Assembly (NCBI RefSeq): GCF_914767665.1
Contig: NC_059504.1
Span: forward strand, 27,072,001 to 27,136,000
DNA from: Harmonia axyridis
Taxonomy: Eukaryota; Arthropoda; Insecta; Coleoptera; Coccinellidae
Direction: 5' to 3'
Length of the DNA stretch: 64,000 nucleotides
Position numbers and translations under genes: made by a program. How positions within the stretch are numbered: the stretch's first letter is position 1; each line of letters opens with the position of its first letter. The notes beneath the pieces were generated by a model. It was not told the DNA's origin, did no database searches, and worked only from the letters and a program-made list of their open reading frames with translations. Positions 1 to 11,875 of this stretch are shown here, in pieces.

Positions 1-647
1 CGAGAGAAATCGTGAAAAAGTATATGCCAGAATGTTTTATCAGTAAATATCCTAGTACAAGACTTATTCTGGATGGGACTGAGATTTTTATTGAAAAACC
101 TTCAGATTATACAGTGCAGAGTAGCACATGTTCTGTGTATAAGGCACATAATACCACCAGAGGCATAATTGGAGTAACACCTAATGGATTTGTGTGTTTC
201 ATATCAGAACTCTACCCAGGTAGAACTTCTGAGAGAGAAATAATTTTAAATAGTGGCTTACTGGAAAAGCTAGAACCAGGCGACTCAGTAATGGCTGATA
301 AAGGGTTCACAATTTCCAAAGAACTTGCAGATATTGATGTTGATTTGAATATACCACCATTTTCATATGGCAATAATCAACAATTCACTGACGAAGATGA
401 AACTCTGACTAGGGATATTGCAAGTAAGGAGTGAGTTTTTTTTTATATACATTTTATCAAATGATTGCAATTTTTAGGTGTTCGGGTTCATGTTGAGAGA
501 ATTATAAGAAATGTGAAATTAAACAGAATATTGCGCTGTAGCATTCCAAATACTATGGCTGACCAATTGAACCAAATTTGGGTGGTGTGTTGCCATTTGA
601 CAAATTTCAGAAAAAACCCCTGGGATATAAAAACCAAGAAAAAATAG
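1..647 (+). CDS. ISL2EU-type DDE transposase, C-terminal part
   Basis: The reading frame enters from outside the window. It runs to 423, is interrupted by a 54-bp intron (GTAAGG donor at 424, TTTTTAG acceptor ending at 477), and resumes at 478-647 before a stop. The product is the catalytic half of a DDE_Tnp_4 transposase. The three acidic residues are visible as ILDGTE, MADKGF and, just after the splice junction, HVERIIRN. Reading through the intron instead gives a stop after SKE, so the splice restores the expected S-V-R-V-H-V-E-R block. The partner nuclease gene converges on it from the right (1209-2631), the two-gene layout of ISL2EU/IS4EU elements. The N-terminal DNA-binding domain would lie left of the window. 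The visible portion has no disabling mutation. Family call is from remembered motif patterns, not a search. Confidence 0.82.
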
Positions 648-1208
648 AAGAACAGGAGATTATATGTATATTATGTATTATATGTATATTATTTGTATTT
701 TTGTTATAAAATATTTATGAAAATTTATTTTTTTCTAGAACGAATATTTTGGGTGTACATTCTTCATTATATCAATAAATTCATTTTTTATGATCATAAA
801 AAAGCGAATCTTTATTCATCAATTTTGAATTCAAAAAGTTGTTGTTTATTGCTGCAACCTCTTAAAACAGTTCTTAGTCTTGTGCAATGAACATTTTCAT
901 TGTACATCATAAATGTAAATGTATAAAGATAAAATAAAATGAAACATCCTACTAAAAAAATCAAAACTTTAATCCCTCTCAAACAAAAACTCAACACTTT
1001 CTAACTAGTAATATTATTAAATAAAATTAATTAAAAAAAATGAACAAAAACAATATGAATAAATGAATAATTTTTCAGTCTTCTCATAAAATAATTACTT
1101 ATTCTAAAGATATTCATAAAGTGAGGCAAACTAGAAAATGTGTATCAGTGGATATTTAGATAGATGCCGTTAAATCCTATCTTTAAAGTAAGTGAAATAA
1201 AATCTTAT
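648..1208. other. AT-rich spacer between the two convergent transposon genes
   Basis: No convincing coding sequence. This is very AT-rich DNA between the 3' ends of the transposase and nuclease genes, presumably their 3' UTRs. AATAAA-like signals occur (for example near 770), consistent with transcript ends. Confidence 0.5.
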
Positions 1209-2631
1209 TCATTTTGGTAAATGTTCGTCAAAGGTTATTCTTTGAATAAACACATCATTTCCACTATCAACCATAATATCACAGTACTTGAGACAACTTA
1301 AGGACAATTGCCCCTGTATTTGTATATAATGAGAATGAGTTTTTTTCAAGCTCATTCTTCCATTGACTATTTGCATAAATGGAGCGAAGCCTTCATTTAT
1401 ACACTCAGCCACAGTTAATTTGTTTATAAAACCACCTTTCACTAATGTTTTTATTTCCAAAAGGTGAAATTTTTGCGAAATATTGTCCCAAACAAGCCTA
1501 TCTGGCTTAGCAGCCAGAAAAGGTACTGGATTTACACATAAACCACACTTATAAACTTTATATTTTGGAATTAATTCATTGTATTTTTTCACTGCCTTTT
1601 CTTCATAAGCCAGTACAAGTTTCATCATCGATGATTGAAAAAAAGTTTTTGGCCAAATTCTTTTGATGAATTTATCATTAATTTCAACTCTTCTGTTTAT
1701 TATTTCGTGAAAACGGCTGGATGTAATTCTTTCCCGTCTCTCTATATACCAGGCTGGACAATCACTCTGTAATCTGTTTTTTTTTCTCTAGTAGTTTTGC
1801 GTTATTTAGAGAAATACTAACGTTTTCTATTAAATCAATATTGGGAATTACATCAGTCAATAGACTATTGATGTAAACATTAGTCCATTTTATTCTTGTT
1901 GGAATAACCAATATATCATTTTGCATTTCGTCCGTGGATGATCTACATAAATTGTTGGCTGGAAGAGGATTGTATCCATTGCATTTCAATATTTCACCAA
2001 ACATGGAGAAGTCATTTTTCATAATAATAATTGGCAATTGTTGGATATCAGTATTTTCCACAGGATTTTTCAAATGTTGTTCGAAAACTATTCGTCTTTT
2101 ATCTATATTTTTTTTCGTCTTCTTATATTTATTATATGGATCTGGTTTTATAAAATTCAACATTTGAAAGGGCTGTGATGGGGGTGCCTTCTTGGAACCA
2201 GTTCCCCAAAGTCTTGGCTGTGAGGTTGAGGGGATATCTATTGGATCAACTATATTCGATTTTTCTTCTCTAACGTAATCAAGTAACTGCCATAGAAGTG
2301 CATAAACATCTTTACAACGACCTGAGACTCCTGAAATACAGGAGCAGGTACCTTTTAATACTTCTCCATCGCTTTTCAAGTGAACATTACACTTATATAT
2401 AAGTTTTTTCATTGTCGCTTTCACCTGAGCTTTTATGATAACACCATCTGCACTATAACTTAGCAAAACATTTTCAACTTTATTTGCCTTATACATGCGA
2501 TAACCCAGTGAGTGATGTTTAACACTGCCTGCTTCTGTAGATTTCTCTTTGAATTTCAAAATAACATCTTCTTTATATGTTTTTGGAAAATCCAAAAGGT
2601 TTTTTGTCCACGGCCCATTAGGAAGACTCAT
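1209..2631 (-). pseudogene. SWIM zinc finger plus YqaJ exonuclease gene of ISL2EU element, frameshifted
   Basis: Two frames read as one gene. The N-terminal part (2631 down to 1762, 289 codons) begins MSLPNGPW and has a SWIM-like finger around residues 95-110 (CSC then GRCKD). The usual last ligand His of CxC...CxH is Asp here. The frame then stops, but in the other frame coding continues at once with a tryptophan/arginine-rich YqaJ entry (PAWYIERRERIT) and runs to 1209. YqaJ nuclease residues are visible: AKPDRLV (Asp), LLEIKTL (ExK) and YIQIQGQL (Gln...GlnLeu). The break is at a run of nine A/T bases near 1785, so a 1-nt homopolymer slip explains it; this could be a real mutation or a sequencing error. 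YqaJ proteins are lambda-exonuclease-like DNA exonucleases, and this combination accompanies the transposase in ISL2EU transposons. Confidence 0.78.
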
Positions 2632-2810
2632 AACTATTATTTAGCGTAAAAAATATATTTCAACTTATTCCCTCTCATCTGACATTTTTTCAGTTAACGA
2701 CTTTGGAATGCATTTTACAAATATTCTCATTTAAACTTTCGCGGTCCTAAGAAATTTCTCAGGATTGTGCGACAATACTTTAGAATAATATATTAATGTT
2801 CTAAGTTCTA

Positions 2811-3066
2811 AGGACAATACCAACTACCCAGGGTTCCCAACACCGAATAACGAAAGTTACTAATTAGTAACTTCTTTTATTTTCAGCCTTGAAAAAGGAA
2901 CAAGACGTTCCGAAACGTTGGCAAAATCATAGTTGATTATTTATTATTTCTGTCCAAATTCCTGTGATAAATTGCTCAATTTTTAACATGGACGTGAATA
3001 GTACAGAAACTAATTGGTAACTGTCGTTATTCGATGTTGAAAATCCTGAGTAGTTGGTATTGTCGC
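2811..3066. repeat. Imperfect foldback repeat
   Basis: The left arm (about 2813-2870, starting GACAATACCAACTACC) matches the reverse complement of about 3010-3066 (GTGCGACAATACCAACTACT) with scattered mismatches over about 55 bp. The loop is about 140 bp. Within the loop, 2886-2925 holds a GTTCCGAAACGTTGG motif of a kind often seen near ends of insect and invertebrate retroelements. Class is not determined. Confidence 0.6.
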
Positions 3067-3339
3067 ACAACAATATGGCGACGGTGAATATGGTCAATAC
3101 CCGGCCGCATTTTTCCGTTTCCAGCTACCAGGAGTACCAGGTGCTCTAATCCATTAGGGAACGGAAAGTGGAGACGCGCTGCGCTAGGCAACTTCGTTCT
3201 TGATGTGGTTTGCGCAACTCACACTTTTATTAACCATGCTTTTTGTGAGCATCAATTCCAGAAAAGTTATATTTATAAAATTTCTCAGATATAGCTGCGA
3301 TCGCTGATCCTGCACCGATTTTTCGTTTCAACGTGTTCG

Positions 3340-3960
3340 TTGAAACGTACACTAGATTTTTGACGACACACAGATCTCACGTGACCAGACTTCTTGCAGT
3401 TATGACACTGGGCAGCCCAAAAGAAACGTTTCTCGGGCATATGATTGGATTTTCCGCAATCGCTGCACTAACTATGATTTTCTGGTATTTCCTCCGAGAT
3501 GGCCGCTCTCTGAATGAACGCTGATTAATATTATTTATTTCATTTCTCTCCATGAGGCCAGCGCCCAGCATTCTTTTCGGATGCTTCCATGCTTGTTGCT
3601 AATTGAACTGCAGATTTATATGATAAAGAAGGCTCTGTAAATAGTCTTTGTCGAACAATTTCATTACGTAATTCAAATACCAGCTAGTCTCCTAAATTGT
3701 TTTCCAGTGTATTTTCGGTTTTCGTCAAATTGAGAGGCTTGCGATGTAGTCCCCAACAGATGATTGTGATTTTTGGATACGTCGACAGAATTTGTACCGC
3801 TCTGCAATTTCTGATATACTGGGCTCCAGATGATCTTGCACGATTTTAACAAGTTCTTCGAATGATTTATTTTCAGGAGAATTTGGTGCACATGCAGCAT
3901 TACCGTTTTCAATTTTTCATCCATTCCATTCGGGTTAAAACGTTTTATATATGTACTCCA
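3340..3960 (-). pseudogene. Ty3/Gypsy LTR-retrotransposon gag relic
   Basis: On the minus strand, successive frames give the gag core, with an acidic stretch followed by SEIAERYKFCRRIQ (about 3840-3770). After a frame change comes the capsid end (LRNEIVRQRLF, LATSMEASEK). A double zinc knuckle follows near 3470-3350, whose second unit is a clean CHNCKKSGHVRSVC and whose first unit is damaged. Several frameshifts and stops separate these blocks, and no protease, reverse transcriptase or LTR is present. It is a dead, truncated copy lying in a putative intron of the LRR gene. Confidence 0.75.
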
Positions 3961-4561
3961 ATTCTATATTGATAATATAAATTTCTTCCGACCGACATTT
4001 TGAATTCAGCATTATCTATTTGAGAAACTTATTGGAATTCAGAGATTTTCCCCGTCACCACTGTGATAATTTTGGGGGCTTTTTTGGTGTATCTATATCG
4101 AATGTGAAACTCAACTGCGTTCTTCATTTCCACATATTTACCTACATCCGTACCTAAATAATCTTAGCTCGTCACATATGCTCCATAATATAACTATAAG
4201 ATATATAGAGTCTCTTTTTATACAACGTCAAATTTCTAAGCAATCTAAGAAAGTAGCTTCAATGGAGCCTAATAATGTTTTGTCGAAAAACATTCGATTT
4301 CGATGTATATAGCCTTATGTCACTTCAAAAGGATAGGAATGCACTAAAATGCTGACGTAGTAGGTTCATATAGAGGCGTATCAGATATAGAAGAGCACGC
4401 ACTACCCTTCAATAAAATATTGAAGTTGGATATTTTTCAAAAATATTGAATAATTATTCTCATTTTCAAGACCGGTGTTATAGCAGGTCTTATAGTTACT
4501 AGTTCTGAATCCGCTACGGAATCACGTAACCCAAATTTTAGAACATATACTCAGTACTCAC
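3961..4561. other. Non-coding stretch after LRR exon
   Basis: No gene recognised. This would be intron downstream of the LRR exon on the minus strand. Nothing repeated elsewhere in the window was noticed. Confidence 0.4.
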
Positions 4562-7500
4562 TTTTTCAATTGGCTGATTTCCGGCGGAAGAGTCAAGAGT
4601 TCATTATCAGAAATATCCAAAACTGTGAGAGATGTCAGTTGCAGCACACTACTTGGAAAATTATGAATTCCATTCGACCTTAAACTCAGAACTTGCACGT
4701 CTGAAAGAGACTTGACGGACTCTCCAGCTAATACAATTTCTTCGACGTAACATTCACTTATTTGTTTTGATTTCTTGCAAAGATTGTTCAAGTTGAGATA
4801 TTTTGGGAGATGTTGATCAGTTTCTGGGGATGCTTCTGCCTCTCTTTCGTCATTCTGGAAATCAAATTTTCTTCATCATAAAATACGACATAGAAGAAGA
4901 GTTCATGTCAACTTCAATCTAATTCTAGAGATAAGGGTAGATTTCTTCCATTATATTCAAATGAATATTTCCATCGCAGAATCGATTACTGACGAACAAA
5001 TTATATTCAAATTTCTTGGAAACATAGACAAACAAAGGCAGACAAAATGACTTCTGGTTAGTTTTTCAATTATATATTTTTAGTTATTGCATTAATGCTC
5101 CCATTTTGGTACTAAATACTAACTTTGGTTAATTGTTTTCGAGTATCATGAGCTGAAAATTGAATTGAACTTCAAAATGAAAGATATAAGACGTTGTTTT
5201 GACTTCTAACAAAATCCGTTTTGTCCGTATACTGAGGACAAAATGACACACAAGTAATGGACATAATGACATAAGTACATAATATTTAAATGCAAAGTTC
5301 GCATATAAACGTTTTGGTTCTTTTCGAGACATTAGGAAACGATGTATGAACCCAGTGAAAACACTGAATGCAACGTAGCCACTGTTCACCAGGTTTGGAA
5401 CGAAAAAAGCATCTCTCCAATTAGTGCAGGGGTAGTCATCATCATCTTTTTTTTTCTTAATTTTAGTGTCGGATTCTTCGTAGTCACCGACTTTTTTATT
5501 TTTCAACGGTCTTGTTTTCTTCACCACCGAGTTCTTTCATCATTGAATAATATTTCATTAACTTCTTGTTTTTCTTCTTGGGTGGATTGTTCGCAGCAGA
5601 TTTAGCCTTGATTTTGTCGAAATCAGGCCTTGTCCTTGAGGAAGTGGTGGAAGAATTTCATAACGAAAGGATAATGATCCTTTAGAACAGCCATACTCAA
5701 CGTGCGGCCCTTTTGCCCTTTTTATGTGGCCCAACCACGGCATAGCCTAGTATTACAAATAAGGATTCGAAATTACGCAAAAATAACGGTATTGATATTC
5801 AATCATTTACTTTTGATTTCTCCCTTATTGCGTACACCCAGGACACTATTAGGTGCTTTCTCCTAGTCTTCTTAGCAAGAATGCCCCATCTCAAATTCTT
5901 TTGCTCTTGTAGTTTTCTTTTCTATGTATTGTTGGGTTTTGTTTTTTAGCTGATTACATGGTTAAATTATCATATTACTATGAATACGACAATTTAACTT
6001 TTAATTTTTTTTATCGAAATTTATTTTTCTCGCCAGTTCCATTATTTTTATCAGCATTATCGCGTGGATTATGCTAATAAAAGCGTTAAAATTCATAGTA
6101 CCTATCAAAATAAATAATTGCGATAAAAAAGGTAGTATTTCATTAAAATCGTCAGTAGTAACCCCTGTTTTTGTTTTCGGGAGCGTTTCCCTAACACCCT
6201 GTATATTTTTATTCTCGCCTAATCCCCACTTCCCTACTAATGTAACAAATACGAAATAAACTTAATCTGCCTGTGTGTAACGTTTTGACGCCTAAACCAC
6301 TGAATCGATTTTGATTAAATTTGGTACACAGATTGGAACTAGTAGAGCTTAGGGAAGGACTTTGTAACCGACTTTTAAAAAAAGGGGTTCTGATTATGTG
6401 CGATAAACAACAACCGCGCGAGTGGAGCCGTGGGCCAAAACTAGGTTAGGTAGATAGGTAAATTACTGCGGCCCTCAAGTATGAACAGTAGCAATTATGT
6501 GGCCCAACGTAAAAAAAGGTTGAGTATGGCTGCTTTAGAAGTTCCTGGTAGGTATATTGTAATCATCAGGAATCGATATGTAATTCACTTATTTTTTACG
6601 AGATACATACCAGAAATTTCACGTTCTATCATGTATAGTGCATGCAAACTATGTACAAAATAACACGAAAATGAGCTCATTAGTTTCACATGAAAATCAA
6701 TCTATAAATTCCTATTATTTCCAAAAATATATTATCTTCACATGTTTCGGACAAAATGACCTATTATGTCGTTTTGTCCATCAGGATAGTATGTCATTTA
6801 GTCCTATATACACTTTTTATAATATTGAAGCACAATTTCAGAACAAAAGCAATATTCATCTTCAAACCTATACATATTATAACGTCATAACCATAATAAC
6901 AAGAATGTATTCAATATCTATACTACGAATATTGTCATGATACTCTCCAGAAGTAATTTAGAAACAAAACGAACAAAAAAAATCCAACTGGCCAAAACAC
7001 ATTTGTGGCTATTGCTCCAGTGATACAGGCAGTAGGATGTCGAATTCTTCGCAGGGTTGTTTTCATCTCAAACGGGACCTGAATCACTGTAAAACCCTAA
7101 GCTATACGTCACCAATTTTGAAAAAATCTAAAAGTTCATTTTGTCCGCATATGTCGTTTTGTCCGCATTCTCCCTATCAAGATCGAATTTTTATTTTTCT
7201 TCAAATGAATAGAAGGATAATTATTTACATGTATCCTTGAGTTTTGATGCTTGAAGGAAAAACGGTAAAGAACCGAAGCAGAATATAATATTCAAAATAG
7301 TACTTTGTTAAATATTTACTACCACTGTAGGCTTGTTTTTTTAAGCTCGTCCCACGAAGGGGGACATTTCGTCACAAATTCTTTGGAATTTTGAAAAGGA
7401 GGAGATAGTCTCAAATTATAAGATTTGCCTCACTGATGAATTCGTGATCAAATGAGTTTCTCTCTATCCGATAACTATCGAATAGTTGACGAATTTTCTA

Positions 7501-8176
7501 CTACAGGGGTTAAAGTTCAATTTGTTCTCGAACTTTAGTTATATTTCATCCATGTTTTGGAACATTGGAAATAAGATATCAATGAAAATAATAATATCAA
7601 AGGACTTGCTAGACCATAACAAAAGTAATCCGGCAAAATAATAAGGGTCCAATAGAGTAGAATGTACTATGGTGTAAAACACTCTGCACATCATAAATCT
7701 AAAGTGCCTACTCTTCAGAAAAAAAAATATGTCAACTCTTGTTTAGTCATGTATTAGCCTATTGAACCAATTCAGAAATTTTAAAGTAACCTAAATCTTC
7801 ATTTTGGAACAAAAACCCATGTTGTCGAAAAACCATAGGTATTCACGGAACACCTACACGGGATTAGCCTATTAACGAACTCAACAACGGCGTTCTAGTA
7901 CTGATCCTACCCTCAATGTTTCCTTTCGGGAATTACCGTCTGCGACTATTCCTGGCTCAATTTTTTGAAAAAATTACGAAATCTTCGGAGAACGAACTTA
8001 GAAAAAATAAATATTGAACTAACACACTGGTATTCAACAATAACACTCACCTGCATAAGATTTCCTTCCTCCCCATTTTCCAAAGAATCCAATTCGATGT
8101 TTTCCTGTTCTTCTAAAAGAGGAAATGTCGTCACATGACTACTGAATCTAAGAGGTTTCTTGGCGTGAACCAACAT
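4562..8176 (-). CDS. Leucine-rich-repeat protein, 5' exons only
   Basis: Two minus-strand exons fit together in phase 0. Exon 1 (8176-8051) starts at an ATG (MLVHAKKPLRF), encodes 42 residues with an acidic stretch and ends CAG|GTGAGT. Exon 2 (4854-4562) follows a TTTCCAG acceptor, continues the acidic tract (NDEREAEASPETDQ) and enters leucine-rich repeats (VQVLSLRSNGIHNFPSSVL, then LTVLDISDNELLTLPPEI), ending at a GTGAGT donor. Further exons should lie to the left but none was found between 4560 and 1; the gypsy relic and ISL2EU element occupy that DNA, so the gene either continues outside the window or is broken. The LRR exon is convincing. Joining it to exon 1 over a 3.2-kb intron is inference from phase and composition. 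Which LRR family is unknown. Confidence 0.55.
4990..7170. repeat. Unclassified repeat region with paired TTTTGTCC motifs
   Basis: Lies in the putative LRR-gene intron. GGACAAAATGAC or its reverse complement recurs at about 5040, 5217-5246, 6750-6780 and 7138-7170. Pairs in opposite orientation form short hairpins (GGACAAAATGAC...GTCGTTTTGTCC near 6749-6779). This looks like the subterminal repeats of an old DNA element. Within it, minus-strand 5640-5430 reads as a lysine-rich coding-like relic (PPKKKNKKLMKYYSMMKEL, then after a frame change DYEESDTKIKKKK) that I cannot identify. The rest shows no gene. Confidence 0.4.
6190..6450. repeat. Probable dispersed-repeat segment
   Basis: Contains an ACACCCTGTATA motif and a phrase reading CCACTGAATCGATTTTGATT followed by AAATTTGGTACACAGAT. 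Similar text is, from memory, common in insect repetitive DNA. No ends or coding potential defined. Confidence 0.3.
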
Positions 8177-9504
8177 AATAATTACTCAATGATGGTACTC
8201 TATGAGCAAATTATAATTTCACTATTATGTATTCGACAATATCAACCCACTGCCACTCGAGGGATGCCTCATGGCTATACTCCTTGCGACACTTTTATTC
8301 GCACCACATTTAGTAGCAGCCAACTTTGTTTGCCAACCCTAGCGTAGGTGTGTTTCGATATATCAAGTAAATCACTAAAGACAAAATGTTATTTGAGATT
8401 CTGGGCAACTCAAGACGGCATGACAACACGGTTGGGTGGCTCTTAATGCTTGTCACGTACCATGAGGGATTGCTGGATGGAAGTATGGTCTGAAGAATTT
8501 CTGTATCGTTTCAGAATGAGTATACACAATAGATTTATTCACGCGACCAGTTTTTTGAAAATTTTGATTGATTGACTGGAAAACTTGTTCTTGGTAAATA
8601 ATAAAATGAAATATTATGATGATATGTTGCTTAGCTTTTATTTGAAAAACATGGATTTTCAGAGTATTCAGAATAACATACCGAATCAATAAGGGTTACA
8701 AATAAGATGTTCATCTGGAGTGAAATAGTATCTTGACCCATTTGTGCCCAAGTACAAAAATTTTCGAATTTTTTCACAAAAATTGGAATGATGTATCAGT
8801 ACAACCGTAACAACCGTAAAAACGGGTATATAATGAATTTTTGAATATCATTGTTTGTTTTGTTTTGGAGGTGTGTTCTCATATGAGGATGTTGGGTATA
8901 TCTAGGGGCACAAGTGAAGAGAAGAAGAAATATCAAAAAAAAAGGCAAAACATACCTATTTTGCGAAATAATTGAAAAAAAAAAAATACTAAACTATGAA
9001 AATGTTTGTTTTCCTTTTTTTGAATGGAATTTTAAGAAACAGTTACGTTCCAGGCACGAATTTGTTTTGCACATTATACGAAATTGTTGACACTTCTTGT
9101 TTCTTCATTTTTGCTAGGTAGAATTCCTCTTTTGGCATCTTAGGCTTGAGCAAAGACCTCAGCATGTTCATCTATATTCAACTGTTCCAATATGTTTCTT
9201 GTTATGTTTTTCTTTTCAGAAATCCGTGTAACTGAAGAAATCACAAATAATCAGTAATTCTGTGATTCTGAAGTACATTATTAGTAATTATTAGTTCGAA
9301 TATCTTCAAAATACTTGGTAGAATACTGATAGGTATGTAGTTACCTAGTTCTTGAGCATTTCATTTTTTTAATATGGGTTTGATGATATCCGTTTCCAAT
9401 TGTTCTGGGAACTTGTGGGTATTTCGTCCATTCCACTGATGTTTGTTTCTTTTGAGGAGTTTCCCTATTTCCAAAATCTCTATAGGATTTGTTATTTTCA
9501 GATA
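8177..9504. other. Intergenic, nothing recognised
   Basis: No coding exon, clear repeat pair or structural RNA was seen upstream of the LRR first exon. AT-rich with short homopolymer runs. Confidence 0.4.
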
Positions 9505-10797
9505 AAGGATGGTTTTTTCCGAGGTATATAACTTTAAGTTGGCATTTCTGTTCAAGATGGTGACCGATTTAACAGCTGTCAAATGATTTATTCTCAGTTT
9601 GGTTTGGCAATTCATCATGAATAGACTCCCGCCTGAACAACGCTTGCAAATAGTGCAATTTTATTTCGAAAATAATGGTTCTGTGCGGAATACGTATCGC
9701 GCACTACGTCCATTTTATCGTCGACAAAATCGTCCATCGGAGCAGTTAATTCGATCAACCATGGCACGTTTTCGTACCACGTTTACTCTTATTGATAACT
9801 CGCATCCCCAGAGACGTCGTACGGTGCGTACAGAAGAAGCTATTGCTGCTGTAGAGCGTAGCATTGAGAAAGACCCGAATGAGTCTATCCGCCATCGAGC
9901 ACAGGAATTGGATCTGTGTCCATCCACTTTATGGAAGATTTTGCGGAAGGATCTTGGTTTGCGTGCTTACAAAATCCAACTCGTGCAAGAATTGAAGCCA
10001 AACGATCATCAAGTAAGGCGTAGATTCGTCGAATGGGCCCAAAATGAGATTGCCGTTGTTCCCGATTTTCATAAGCGAATTTTGTTTAGCGATGAAGCGC
10101 ACTTCTGGTTGAATGGCTACGTCAACAAACAAAACCGCATTTGGAGTGAAGCTAATCCTCAAGTGTATGTCGAAACACCGTTACATCCAGAAAAACTGAC
10201 TGTTTGGTGCGCTTTATGGGCTGGTGGAATCATTGGTCCCCATACTTCTTCAAAAACGATGATGGCTAGAACGTTACAGTCAATGGTGATCGGTAAAGAG
10301 CCATGGTTACTAACTTTTTCATTCCTGAATTGAACAACCATGATGTCCAGGAACTGTGGTTCCAACAAGTTCGTAACATTTCACACAGATCGTGCCACAA
10401 TCGATTTATTGAAAGACATTTGGTGACCGCCTAATTTCACGTTTTGGACCTGTGAATTGGCCTCCAAGATCTTGTGATTTAACACCGCTAGACTACTTTC
10501 TGTGGGGCTATGTAAAGTCATTGGTCTATGCGGATAAGCCACAAACCCTTGACCATTTGGAAGACAACATTCGCCGTGTTATGCCGGTATACTGCCACAA
10601 ATGTTGGAAAAAGTCGAAAATTGGACGTCCAGATTGGACTACATCCGAGCCAGCCGTGGCGGTCATATGCCAGAAATCATATTTAAAATGTAATGCCACA
10701 AGATTATCTTACGGATAAATAAAATTCATGTCAATCGAATAATCCATCGTTGTTTTATTGCAATTTAAAGTTCTATAGCTCTAAAAAAAACACCCTT
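9505..10797 (+). mobile_element. Mariner/IS630-type transposon with both ends
   Basis: The left terminus (9505, AAGGATGGTTTTTTC, then AGGTATATAACTTTAA) is an inverted match to the right terminus ending at 10797 (read outward-in: AAGGGTGTTTTTTTTAGAG, then CTATAGAACTTTAA). TA dinucleotides flank both ends (9503-9504 and 10798-10799), the expected target duplication. The 1293-bp element carries one transposase relic in + orientation. Its right end is repeated at 12804-12923. Confidence 0.85.
9617..10718 (+). pseudogene. Mariner-like transposase, inactive
   Basis: Starts MNRLPPEQRLQIVQFYFEN, a helix-turn-helix region typical of insect IS630/mariner transposases, with a second HTH around LCPSTLWKILRKDLGL. 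The first catalytic Asp is in ILFSDEAHFW. The frame breaks near 10300, where GGIIGP is followed by a shifted, stop-ending tail. The second catalytic region (WFQQ, about 10362) has lost the DGA block. The third Asp survives as SCDLTPLDYFLWG (about 10480), after which the 3' tail runs to the stop at 10718. With the second Asp gone and at least one frameshift it cannot encode a working enzyme. Confidence 0.85.
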
Positions 10798-11354
10798 TAG
10801 ATCTGTCATTTGGCGTAAGATTGTGTTTTGGTTGAGAATGAGCTTGTGAGCTGATGTTAAGTATTGAAAAAATAGTTGAATTTTTGTGCTATTTCCTCAA
10901 GATTACCTCAGTGTTCTTCTGTCTTTACCTAATTTCATTGCGTATTGACCACATTGTCTTGTTCTTGTTATATGAGTTCCTGATTATTTCTACGAATGTT
11001 CGGGTTTTGCATTTCCTAATTAATTGGTCATAATCTTTTCTTGTTTTTTTATAAAGTAGATATAATGCCTGCATGATCGCCGAATGGATTTGTGTAGTTT
11101 GGAGGTGATGTTGCCGGTCCTAAGCCAGGAAAAGGAGGAAGGTTGTCGGATCAAGTTAGCTTCCACCCCAAAAACACAGAAACAATAGTCTGCCTCTGAA
11201 TACGACTGATTCACGGATGACCACCCTCGCAATGAAAAGGATAACGATTTGTAAAACAAAATATGTGATGCGCTTCGCCATCTGTAGGTAATATGAAATT
11301 ATTTGTCAACAGGGATCAAGAAACTTTGAAGGAATTGAAGTGTAATTCATTAAT

Positions 11355-11875
11355 TAGCTATCGTCGAGTAGAAATATGAATTGTACTCGAAAATGTTTCA
11401 TATCAAGTTGATGAAAAATATCATCACTGTTATCCTTGGAAAATTCTGTATCTTTTTGTATTATCATTTTCTATTTCACGACAGCAAATAAAGGAGGCGG
11501 AAAGGGAGGAATCTGACTGATTGAAACTGTAACTTCAGTTTGGGAAAAAATATATTCGTGATAAATTCGTTTTTGCTCCTTCTGATAGGGGGCGCTAAGA
11601 CAGAAGTTCATAGTTTTATTCATCTTCCTCCGAAATTTCAAATGTAATGATCGGATTTTCTCAACAGAATCAGAAATTCCATCGAAGTTACATGAAAAAA
11701 CTTGAAAACCTGAAGATCGCAAAGCGATAGCTTCAGGCGTTCTGGGGTTATGGCCCCACCCTTATTTGATGTAAAATCGAATTTGATAATTCGAAGATGA
11801 TATTTTTTCTTCAACTTGATATGTAACATTTTTGAGTAAAATTCATATTTCTACTCGATGATATTACGTCCCCTA
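11355..11875. repeat. Foldback MITE-like element
   Basis: The left arm around 11362-11425 (TCGAGTAGAAATATGAATT, then CATATCAAGTTGA and AAAATATCATC) is matched in inverted orientation by about 11792-11866 over about 65 bp at roughly 85% identity. The internal 370 bp has no coding sequence. Target duplication not resolved. Confidence 0.6.

Larger units (their letters stand above)
1..2700. mobile_element. ISL2EU-type DNA transposon, right part
   Basis: Defined by the convergent DDE transposase and SWIM-YqaJ gene pair. The left end is outside the window. The right terminus is not resolved: it must lie after the nuclease start (2631), and the 2632-2760 stretch is AT-rich without an obvious inverted copy of the missing left end. 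The element sits beside, or in, the long intron of the LRR gene on the minus strand. Confidence 0.7.

Noticed and set aside
5129..5527. 132-codon minus-strand ORF as a membrane protein gene
   Set aside because: Starts in a lysine-rich relic with frame changes on its 5' side, has no family match, and the hydrophobic part overlaps AT-rich repeat DNA.
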